In this document: positions 6,396-12,494 of the stretch, piece after piece
Layout: each line of letters opens with the position of its first letter
Position numbering within the stretch: position 1 is the first letter of the stretch
Assembly: GCA_900548765.1 (NCBI GenBank)
Contig: URLU01000030.1
Span: forward strand, 1 to 16,274
Source of the DNA: an uncultured Lachnobacterium sp.
GTDB lineage: Bacteria; Bacillota; Clostridia; Lachnospirales; Lachnospiraceae
DNA length: 16,274 bases
Direction: 5' to 3'
Translations under genes and position numbers: made by a program
Notes under the pieces: model-generated
Told to the model about the DNA's origin: nothing
What the model saw: only the letters and a program-made list of their open reading frames with translations
The model's database searches: none

Positions 6396-7790
6396 TTATT
6401 CCTTGTCGACTATGTTTACAATCCACATATCGCTTCTAACCATGAAGTATCCAATTATTACTTTTAATAATTCGAGGAATGTCACGATTGCAAATATTAA
6501 TTTAAAATCCATTGTTGTTTTATAACACAGGATAAAGGCAAGAGGTATCTGGAATACCCATCCAAATATAAAATCAAACAGGAATGTGATTGTTGTTCTG
6601 CCACCACTTCTTAAGGTGAAGTAGCAGACGTTTGTATAGGCCCACATAGGCATGGCTGCAGCTGTTACTATGATGAGATAGGAAGCCAGTGACCTGATTT
6701 CATCTGTGGTGTTGTACAGCTTTGGAAAACCATATGCAAATGGGAGCATTACAATTGCTACACAGCTGGCGACAAACACACAAAATACGAGAAGCTTGTT
6801 ATCTGTATCGCGGGCTTCTTTTAATTTGCCCGCACCAAGTTTATTACCAATTATAATTGCAGTTGCCGCACCAAGCTGTAAGTAGACCACACCAAAGAGA
6901 TTGCTGATGACATTTGCTATATTTCTTGCTCCTACCACATCCAGTCCACGTATAGAGTAGCATTGTGATATTATTGAGACACCTACAACCCATAAGAACT
7001 CATTTATAAGAAGTGGGGTACCTCTTACAATCATGTCAATTAAGAGCCTGCCTTTAATTTTAAATCCATTAAATAGTCCTAGAATATATTTATTACGCTC
7101 TACATGGGTATGTGCCCATATGATGATAACAGAGGCTTCCACAAATTTTGCAATATCTGTTGCAATGGCGGCACCTATCACACCAAGCTGTGGCATACCA
7201 AGTCTGCCAAAGATAAGACCATAGTCTAAGACAAGGTTTACAAAAACCGCAGCCAGGGAGCCGAACATTGGGATTTTGGTCTCCCCACATTCCCTGACCA
7301 CAGAAGCATAGGACTGTCCAAAGGCAAAGGGAATCAAACTTATCATAATTACGTGCATATATTTTTTCCCATAAGCAAGTGTGGCTGCAATAAGTTCAGG
7401 GGCATCATCCTTTGCTATATAGAGTGAGAGCAGCGGCTCTGTAAAAATAGAATATACGATATAAAATACTGCCACTATAATCAATGAAATCAGGAGTCTG
7501 AAGCGGAAAGTCTGTTTTTGACCTTCGTGATCCTGTTTGCCATAGAATTGTGCTCCAAATATTCCGGGACCGGATATTGCTCCAAAAATCGTTATATTAA
7601 ATATAAAAATGTATTGATTGGCAATTGATACCCCATTCATTGCCTCAGTGCCTAGCTGACCAACCATGATATTATCAAGCATACTGACAAAATTTGTTAC
7701 AACATTTTGTATTATCATAGGGACTACAAGTGCCAGTACGCTTGTATAGAAAGCTCTGTCACCTATGTACTTTTCTTTGAATCTTTTCAT
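6396..7790 (-). CDS. MATE family efflux transporter (second copy)
   Basis: A 464-residue MATE protein with about twelve hydrophobic segments. Family landmarks include VLALVVPMIIQNVVTNFVSM, LDNIMVGQLGTEAMNGVSIANQ, GPGIFGAQFYGKQD, and in the second half NVISNLFGVVYLQLGAATAIIIGNKLGAG. It is only distantly similar to the pump at 3764-5128 (the N-terminal halves differ in most positions), so it is not a recent tandem duplicate. The start at 7790 follows AAGGAAAAGCA on the - strand. It runs tail to tail with the MFS gene, 2 bases apart, and probably uses the terminator embedded in that gene. The substrate is unknown. Confidence 0.93.
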   Translation of the reverse strand: MKRFKEKYIGDRAFYTSVLALVVPMIIQNVVTNFVSMLDNIMVGQLGTEAMNGVSIANQYIFIFNITIFGAISGPGIFGAQFYGKQDHEGQKQTFRFRLLISLIIVAVFYIVYSIFTEPLLSLYIAKDDAPELIAATLAYGKKYMHVIMISLIPFAFGQSYASVVRECGETKIPMFGSLAAVFVNLVLDYGLIFGRLGMPQLGVIGAAIATDIAKFVEASVIIIWAHTHVERNKYILGLFNGFKIKGRLLIDMIVRGTPLLINEFLWVVGVSIISQCYSIRGLDVVGARNIANVISNLFGVVYLQLGAATAIIIGNKLGAGKLKEARDTDNKLLVFCVFVASCVAIVMLPFAYGFPKLYNTTDEIRSLASYLIIVTAAAMPMWAYTNVCYFTLRSGGRTTITFLFDFIFGWVFQIPLAFILCYKTTMDFKLIFAIVTFLELLKVIIGYFMVRSDMWIVNIVDKE

Positions 7791-7905
7791 TGCTTTTCCT
7801 TAAAGTATTTATATATTTTCTGTATTAAAATGCAGAATTAGAGTCAATTATACTATGTTTTATTGATTTATGGAATATTGATTATTTGAAATAAATAAAT
7901 ACATG

Positions 7906-7936
7906 AAAAGAAGCCGAAGGGGAATCGGCTTCTTTT
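7906..7936. terminator. Perfect 12-bp hairpin in the MATE-thyA gap
   Basis: AAAAGAAGCCGA (7906-7917) and TCGGCTTCTTTT (7925-7936) pair perfectly around a 7-base loop. The A/T ends make it terminator-like in both directions, but no gene ends here. On the + strand it lies immediately upstream of a ribosome binding site and micro-ORF, so it may instead be a 5' structural element. Confidence 0.6.
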
Positions 7937-7951
7937 CGAGGAGTTTAGTTT

Positions 7952-7981
7952 ATGAAAATGTTTAAAAAAGGGAATTTGTAA
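7952..7981 (+). CDS. Candidate nine-codon micro-ORF
   Basis: ATG at 7952 is preceded by GAGGAG (7938-7943) at an ideal 8-base spacing and reads MKMFKKGNL before TAA. The stop codon lies in the left arm of a hairpin, TTGTAAGG/CCTTACAA (7976-7983/7991-7998). A 12-bp hairpin lies just upstream. The pattern resembles a leader peptide or a very small peptide gene. No promoter is convincing, and coding potential cannot be judged at this length. Confidence 0.3.
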   Translation: MKMFKKGNL

Positions 7982-7998
7982 GGTCTTTCTCCTTACAA
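7976..7998. other. Hairpin overlapping the micro-ORF stop
   Basis: TTGTAAGG (7976-7983) and CCTTACAA (7991-7998) form a perfect 8-bp stem with a 7-base loop. No T-run follows on the + strand; on the - strand a T-rich stretch lies a few bases beyond. Its role is unknown. Confidence 0.5.
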
Positions 7999-8094
7999 GA
8001 GATAATATACAGTATAAATTTGTCTAAATTGTGTCCTCATACAAAAAGAATTATTAAATTTCTTTCTTTTTTATTAAGTGATTATAAAGCCATA

Positions 8095-8123
8095 TTGATT
8101 TTATCCACCTAATTGGCTAGAAT
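8095..8123 (+). promoter_or_regulatory. Promoter of the thyA unit
   Basis: TTGATT (8095-8100), a 17-base spacer and TAGAAT (8118-8123) form a good sigma-A promoter. Transcription would start near 8130, just at the base of the leader hairpin, leaving a leader of about 85 bases before thyA. Confidence 0.7.
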
Positions 8124-8132
8124 ATCTTATAT

Positions 8133-8182
8133 GCAGGCTTATGTATGTGACAGACTGATAAAGGTATCTGGTCTAAGCCTGC
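8133..8182 (+). promoter_or_regulatory. Structured 5' leader of thyA
   Basis: GCAGGCTTA (8133-8141) and TAAGCCTGC (8174-8182) pair perfectly over 9 bp. Inside, GACAGA (8149-8154) pairs with TCTGGTC (8167-8173) with one bulged G, leaving a 7-base bulge on the 5' side. The stem begins almost at the predicted transcription start. The ribosome binding site at 8203-8208 stays outside. It does not match the THF or ZTP riboswitch patterns known to me. Confidence 0.55.
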
Positions 8183-8213
8183 TGTAAGAATATTAAAGTA
8201 TCAGGAGGATAAC

Positions 8214-9062
8214 ATGAGTTACGCAGACCAGGTTTTTGTGAATATGTGCAAGGACATATTAGAAAATGGTACCAGTACAGAGGGAGAGCTTGTCAGACCT
8301 CATTGGGAGGATGGTACAAGTGCATATACTATTAAGAAGTTCGGCGTCGTCAACCGCTATGACTTATCGAAGGAATTTCCGGCAATTACCCTCCGCAAAA
8401 CATATATAAAGAGTGCAGCAGATGAGATGCTGTGGATATGGCAGAGAAAGTCAAACAATATCAAAGATTTGAAATCATCTGTGTGGGATGAGTGGGCTGA
8501 TGAAAATGGTTCAATTGGCAAAGCCTACGGCTACCAGCTGGGTGTGAAGCACCAGTATAAGGAAGGAATGATGGATCAGGTAGACAGGGTGATTTATGAT
8601 TTACAGCACACCCCATTCAGCAGACGAATCATGACCAATATATATGTGCATCAGGATTTACATGAGATGAACCTATATCCTTGTGCCTATAGCATGACTT
8701 TTAATGTCACCCAGAAAAAGGGAGAGGATAAGCTTACATTAAATGCAATCCTAAACCAGAGGTCTCAGGATGTGCTGGCTGCAAACAACTGGAATGTGTG
8801 CCAGTATGCAGTGCTTATGCATATGCTTGCCCAGGTCTGTGATATGCAGGTGGGAGAGCTGGTGCATGTAATTGCAGATGCCCATATATACGACAGGCAT
8901 GTGCCAATCGTTGAGGAACTGATTAAGAGAGAGCAGCATCCGGCACCAAAGTTCTGGCTTAACCCAGAGGTTAAGGATTTTTACAAATTTACAACTGATG
9001 ATATCAAAATCACAGATTACGTGACCGGCGAGCAGATTAAAAATATTCCAATTGCAATATAA
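8214..9062 (+). CDS. thyA: Thymidylate synthase
   Basis: ThyA methylates dUMP to dTMP using methylene-tetrahydrofolate, yielding dihydrofolate. The 282-residue protein carries the expected landmarks: ELLWIW-like DEMLWIW at about 70-76, the phosphate-binding Arg pair SRRIMTN (137-138), the active-site PC with nucleophile Cys157, NQRSQDVLAANNWNVCQY (181-198) for dUMP binding, and DAHIYDRHV (222-230). The residue after the cysteine is Ala rather than the His found in E. coli; the B. subtilis/phi3T-type ThyA also lacks that His, and the C-terminal NPEVKDFY also matches that type. AGGAGG precedes the ATG. folA begins 15 bases after the stop, the usual functional pairing, since DHFR recycles the dihydrofolate produced. 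Confidence 0.97.
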   Translation: MSYADQVFVNMCKDILENGTSTEGELVRPHWEDGTSAYTIKKFGVVNRYDLSKEFPAITLRKTYIKSAADEMLWIWQRKSNNIKDLKSSVWDEWADENGSIGKAYGYQLGVKHQYKEGMMDQVDRVIYDLQHTPFSRRIMTNIYVHQDLHEMNLYPCAYSMTFNVTQKKGEDKLTLNAILNQRSQDVLAANNWNVCQYAVLMHMLAQVCDMQVGELVHVIADAHIYDRHVPIVEELIKREQHPAPKFWLNPEVKDFYKFTTDDIKITDYVTGEQIKNIPIAI

Positions 9063-9077
9063 TATAGGAGAATTATT

Positions 9078-9569
9078 ATGAATTTAATAGCAGCAGTAGA
9101 TGAAAATTGGGCTATCGGTAAAAACAACCAGTTATTGGTCAGAATACCAGCAGATCAGAAATTTTTCAGGGAGATGACTACAGGCAAGGTGGTTGTAATG
9201 GGCAGGAAGACTCTTGAGAGTTTTCCAAATGGACAGCCTCTTAAGAACAGGACAAATATTGTGCTCACCCACAATAAGGATTATGCCGTCAAGGATGCTG
9301 TCGTGGTGCATTCTATGGATGAACTCCATGAGGAATTAAAAAAATATGATAGTGATGACGTGTTTGTAATAGGTGGAGAGAAAATATATGAGCAGCTTCT
9401 GGATGAGTGTGATGTGGCTCATATTACAAAGATTGATTTTGCTTATGATGCAGATGCGTATTTTCCAAATCTTGACCAGAATCCAGACTGGGAGATAACA
9501 GGTGATAGCGAAGAACAGACATATTTTGATTTGGAATACTATTTTTACAGATACGAGAAAAAGAAATAA
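9078..9569 (+). CDS. folA: Dihydrofolate reductase
   Basis: DHFR reduces dihydrofolate to tetrahydrofolate with NADPH and is the target of trimethoprim. The 163-residue product is of typical length. MNLIAAVDENWAIGKNNQL opens the protein, the catalytic acid is Asp26 in IPADQKFF, and VVMGRKTLESF and VFVIGGEKIYEQLL form the NADPH-binding parts. The tryptophan next to the active-site loop in E. coli (MPW) is replaced here by LLVR; I cannot say whether that affects inhibitor binding. It follows thyA by 15 bases and precedes ilvB by 23 bases, with AGGAG as ribosome binding site, so it very likely shares the thyA transcript. Confidence 0.96.
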   Translation: MNLIAAVDENWAIGKNNQLLVRIPADQKFFREMTTGKVVVMGRKTLESFPNGQPLKNRTNIVLTHNKDYAVKDAVVVHSMDELHEELKKYDSDDVFVIGGEKIYEQLLDECDVAHITKIDFAYDADAYFPNLDQNPDWEITGDSEEQTYFDLEYYFYRYEKKK

Positions 9570-9592
9570 TATGTAATAGAGAGGCGGCAGCG

Positions 9593-11314
9593 ATGGATAT
9601 TACAGGAAGAAAATTGTTTGTAAAGGCCTTACAGGAGGAGGGAGTTGACACTATATTTGGTTATCCCGGAGGAACTGTAACTGACCTTTTTGATGAGTTA
9701 TATAAGACAGAGGACATAAATCTGATTCTGCCAAGACATGAGCAGGGACTTATCCATGAGGCAGAGGGCTACGCCAAATCAACAGGCAGGGTGGGAGTCT
9801 GTCTTGTCACCAGCGGTCCGGGAGCGACAAATATTGTTACAGGACTTGCAGATGCACATTATGACAATGTGCCCCTTGTATGCTTTACAGGACAGGTTCC
9901 CTTAAGCCTTATTGGAAACGATGCCTTTCAGGAGGTGGATATTGTAGGAATAACAAGCAGTATCACCAAGTATTCGGTTACAGTCAGGGATAGAAAAGAC
10001 CTGGGCAGAATCATAAAGATGGCATTTCATATTGCAAGCACAGGAAAGCCGGGACCGGTATTAATTGACATCCCAAAGGATATCCAGACTGCGTCGGGAT
10101 CAGCAGAGTATCCTGCAAATGTGGATATCAGAGGCTATAAGATAAATGATAGTGTACATGTGGGCCAGCTTAAGAAAGCCTATAAGCTTTTAAAGGGGGC
10201 AAAGAAGCCTCTTATTTTAGCAGGTGGTGGAATAAATATCGCCAGAGCAAATGACAAGCTTTTAAAATTTGCAGAGACTGAGAATGTACCGGTTGTCACA
10301 ACAATAATGGGCAAGGGCGCAATGCCTGCAAACCATGAGCTTTATGTGGGAAACTGCGGTATGCATGGGAGGTATTCAGCGAACAAGGCTGTAAGCGAAT
10401 GTGATGTGCTTTTTTCCATAGGAACCAGATTTAACGACAGAATAACCGGTGACCTGAATGAGTTTGCGCCAAAGGCAAAAATTGTACATATTGACGTTGA
10501 CACAGCATCTATTTCCAGAAATGTAGTTGTAGATGTGCCTGTGGTTGCGGATGCAAATATCGCTTTGGAAAAACTCCTTGAGTGGGCAGAACCTAAGAAA
10601 ACTGATAACTGGCAGAAGGAAATAAAAGCCTGGAATGAAGAAAATCCTCTCACTATGAGAAGGGATAAGGGTATGACTCCGCAGATGATTATGGAGCATA
10701 TTAATTCCAATTATCCACATTCCATATATGTGACAGATGTAGGCCAGCATCAGATGTGGGCTGCACAGTATCTGGAGCTGGATGAGGGCAGCAAGCTTCT
10801 TACATCAGGCGGCCTTGGAACTATGGGCTTTGGGCTTCCGGCTGCTATTGGTGCCAAGATAGCTAATCCGGACAAGGATGTAGTCTGTATAAGTGGTGAT
10901 GGCGGTCTGCAGATGAATATACAGGAGCTTGCAACTGCTGTTGTTAATGAGGCGGATGTGGTTATCTGCGTGTTAAACAACTACTATCTGGGAATGGTAA
11001 GGCAGATGCAGCAGCTTTTCTATGGCAAGAGATATTCTGCAACCTGTCTTAGAAAGAGAAAAAGCTGTCCAAAGGACTGCAAGGGACCAAATCCATCCTG
11101 TCCACCATATACACCGGATTTCGTGAAGCTTGTTGAGAGCTATGGCGGGTTTGGAATCAGAGTTGACAAAGAGGAAGATATTGATGCAGCTTTTGCAGAG
11201 GTTAAGAAGCATAAGGGTGTTCCTTGTATTGTAGAGTTCATGATTGCCACAGATGAAATCGTACTGCCTATGGTAAAAAGTGGAAATCCTATGAGCGAGA
11301 TGATATTAAAGTAG
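9593..11314 (+). CDS. ilvB: Acetolactate synthase, large (catalytic) subunit
   Basis: The ThDP- and FAD-dependent enzyme joins two pyruvates to acetolactate, or pyruvate and 2-oxobutyrate, in valine, leucine and isoleucine synthesis. The 573 residues show the three expected domains: the PYR domain with the catalytic Glu50 in RHEQG and TSGPGATN at 73-80; the central domain from about 190 to 330; and the ThDP domain with QMWAAQY, GGLGTMGFGLPAAIG and the GDG to NN motif at 435-463. After QLFYGKRYS (475-482) an insert carries Cys485, Cys492, Cys496 and Cys503 before PPYTPDFVKLVESYG. Its partner ilvN starts 12 bases later. GAGAGGCGG precedes the ATG. It belongs to the same tight run as thyA and folA. 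Confidence 0.97.
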   Translation: MDITGRKLFVKALQEEGVDTIFGYPGGTVTDLFDELYKTEDINLILPRHEQGLIHEAEGYAKSTGRVGVCLVTSGPGATNIVTGLADAHYDNVPLVCFTGQVPLSLIGNDAFQEVDIVGITSSITKYSVTVRDRKDLGRIIKMAFHIASTGKPGPVLIDIPKDIQTASGSAEYPANVDIRGYKINDSVHVGQLKKAYKLLKGAKKPLILAGGGINIARANDKLLKFAETENVPVVTTIMGKGAMPANHELYVGNCGMHGRYSANKAVSECDVLFSIGTRFNDRITGDLNEFAPKAKIVHIDVDTASISRNVVVDVPVVADANIALEKLLEWAEPKKTDNWQKEIKAWNEENPLTMRRDKGMTPQMIMEHINSNYPHSIYVTDVGQHQMWAAQYLELDEGSKLLTSGGLGTMGFGLPAAIGAKIANPDKDVVCISGDGGLQMNIQELATAVVNEADVVICVLNNYYLGMVRQMQQLFYGKRYSATCLRKRKSCPKDCKGPNPSCPPYTPDFVKLVESYGGFGIRVDKEEDIDAAFAEVKKHKGVPCIVEFMIATDEIVLPMVKSGNPMSEMILK

Positions 11315-11326
11315 GGAGGAAGAGCA

Positions 11327-11845
11327 ATGTCAGAAATGAAAAACCGATGGATTGCATTGTATGTGGAAAATGATGTCGGCGTACTTAGTAAAGTATCAGG
11401 ACTTTTTTCCGGAAAATCATATAATCTTCAATCCCTGACTGTGGGAACTACAGAAGACGAAACAGTTTCCAGAATGACAATCTGTGTCATGAGTGATGAT
11501 ATTGTATTTGAGCAGATTAAAAAGCAGTTAAACAGAATGGTCGAAGTCATAAAGGTTATTGATATGACTGATGTTCAGTTACATATGAAGGAAATCCTGT
11601 TTGCCAGAGTCACAAAGGTGTCAAGAGAGGAAATCACTGAGCTTTTCCATATAGCAAGTGTATTTGATAAGGGCGGTTCTGTGGAAGTGACAGATATAGG
11701 TGAGGACAGCGTTCTGTTAGAGTGTGTGCTTACAGAGAGACGAAACAATGAGCTGGTAAAACTGCTTAAATCAAAGTATAAGCATATTTCTGTTGTAAGA
11801 GGTGGAGCTGTCGCTATTGAATCTATAAGCACAGGATGCAGATAA
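11327..11845 (+). CDS. ilvN: Acetolactate synthase, small (regulatory) subunit
   Basis: The 172-residue small subunit activates the catalytic subunit and mediates feedback inhibition by valine or related amino acids. The N-terminal ACT domain covers about 1-80, with WIALYVENDVGVLSKVSGLF and YNLQSLTVGTTED, the classic start of IlvN/IlvH. The C-terminal domain (about 85-165) has ILFARVTKVSREEITELF, FDKGGSVEVTD and the VVRGGAVAIE ending. GGGAGGAAGAGCA precedes the ATG, 12 bases after ilvB. It is the last gene of the thyA-folA-ilvB-ilvN run; a hairpin follows within 5 bases of the stop. The sequence does not reveal which amino acid it senses. Confidence 0.95.
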   Translation: MSEMKNRWIALYVENDVGVLSKVSGLFSGKSYNLQSLTVGTTEDETVSRMTICVMSDDIVFEQIKKQLNRMVEVIKVIDMTDVQLHMKEILFARVTKVSREEITELFHIASVFDKGGSVEVTDIGEDSVLLECVLTERRNNELVKLLKSKYKHISVVRGGAVAIESISTGCR

Positions 11846-11849
11846 AAAA

Positions 11850-11880
11850 TAGGGACGGAAAACAATAGTTTCCGTCCCTA
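11850..11880. terminator. Shared terminator between ilvN and the flavin reductase-like gene
   Basis: TAGGGACGGAAA (11850-11861) and TTTCCGTCCCTA (11869-11880) form a perfect 12-bp stem with a 7-base loop. On the - strand it is followed directly by TTTTTT, a classic terminator for the gene at 11890-12402. On the + strand the following sequence is only moderately T-rich, but the hairpin still lies right after ilvN. Confidence 0.85.
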
Positions 11881-11889
11881 ATGACTTTA

Positions 11890-12402
11890 TTATCTAGCTA
11901 TCACTTCAATAATTTCTCCGATATACATAGTGTGCATATCGCCATCTTTGTACCATTTTTCCTTGATTTCAGGATCAATAAAAGTATCCTCAGTTATTGG
12001 AACTGCTGCCATTTTTCGGCAGAATAAAACCAAATGAGCTTCATCAGGATAAGGAATACTATGTCTGAATGCTGGTGTTAATCCTGTAGCTTTGAATTTG
12101 TCCTCATCACGACCAGAATGTGAGCCACAATGATTCAAAGCATCTCTATCCTTACCATCAAAAAAAGATATAGAGAAGAAATCTCCCTGGTCAATAAGTT
12201 CTTTGGTATATCTTGAATCACGAATGTAAATGGTTGCAACATCTTTACCCCAGAGAACTCCGATGCCTCCCCATGAAACAGTCATAGTATTGTATTTTTG
12301 CTTGTTCCCGGCTGTGACTAGAGCCCAATCTTTTCCGATAAGTTTGAATGGGTTGATTTCTATCATATCCATTGGTAATGGCTGAAAAGTATGTAATTCC
12401 AT
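11890..12402 (-). CDS. Flavin reductase-like (FMN-binding split barrel) protein
   Basis: A 170-residue protein with the outline of the flavin reductase domain family: FKLIGKDWALVTAGNKQKYNTMTVSWGG near the start (FMN-binding N-terminal strand and loop), then VATIYIRDSRYTKELID, FSISFFDG, the GSHSGRDEDKF stretch, and LVLFCRKM near the C-terminal half. Members bind FMN or FAD and either reduce flavin with NAD(P)H or have unknown substrates; the family assignment is firmer than the activity. GGAGG lies 7 bases before the ATG on the - strand, with a clear promoter upstream (12433-12460). It is divergent from the peptidoglycan-binding protein gene and convergent with ilvN. It seems to be a single-gene unit. 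Confidence 0.85.
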   Translation of the reverse strand: MELHTFQPLPMDMIEINPFKLIGKDWALVTAGNKQKYNTMTVSWGGIGVLWGKDVATIYIRDSRYTKELIDQGDFFSISFFDGKDRDALNHCGSHSGRDEDKFKATGLTPAFRHSIPYPDEAHLVLFCRKMAAVPITEDTFIDPEIKEKWYKDGDMHTMYIGEIIEVIAR

Positions 12403-12432
12403 ATGTAATCCTCCATGTTTTAGGTTAGTACT

Positions 12433-12460
12433 ATTATACTATTATATTCGCAAAATGCAA
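12433..12460 (-). promoter_or_regulatory. Promoter of the flavin reductase-like gene
   Basis: On the - strand, TTGCAT (12460-12455), a 16-base spacer and TATAAT (12438-12433) form a good sigma-A promoter. Its -35 region overlaps the candidate promoter of the divergent gene. Confidence 0.65.
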
Positions 12461-12475
12461 ACATATACTTATAAA
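12447..12475 (+). promoter_or_regulatory. Candidate promoter of the SpoIID-like gene
   Basis: TTCGCA (12447-12452), a 17-base spacer and TATAAA (12470-12475) lie 19 bases before the start codon. The -35 is only a partial match. The 5' untranslated region would be very short. Confidence 0.45.
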
Positions 12476-12494
12476 AAGAAATATTGGAGTTTAT

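Noticed and set aside
3764..7790. The two MATE genes as a recent inverted duplication
   Set aside because: Their proteins differ in most aligned positions and in the conserved loop wording, so they are old paralogues or separate acquisitions.
7840..7900. Promoter for the second MATE gene (TTGACT on the - strand)
   Set aside because: The hexamer is present, but spacing to TAATAC is only 14 bases and no good -10 lies at 16-18 bases.
8130..8213. Tetrahydrofolate riboswitch before thyA
   Set aside because: The interval is too short and has a single extended hairpin rather than the three-way junction and pseudoknot of the known THF class.
8690..8700. Ala after the ThyA active-site Cys as a damaging change
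   Set aside because: The Bacillus/phi3T type of ThyA also lacks the E. coli His there, and all other catalytic residues are present.
9570..9592. T-box, valine/leucine leader peptide or attenuator before ilvB
   Set aside because: Only 23 bases separate folA from ilvB; there is no room for a leader structure.
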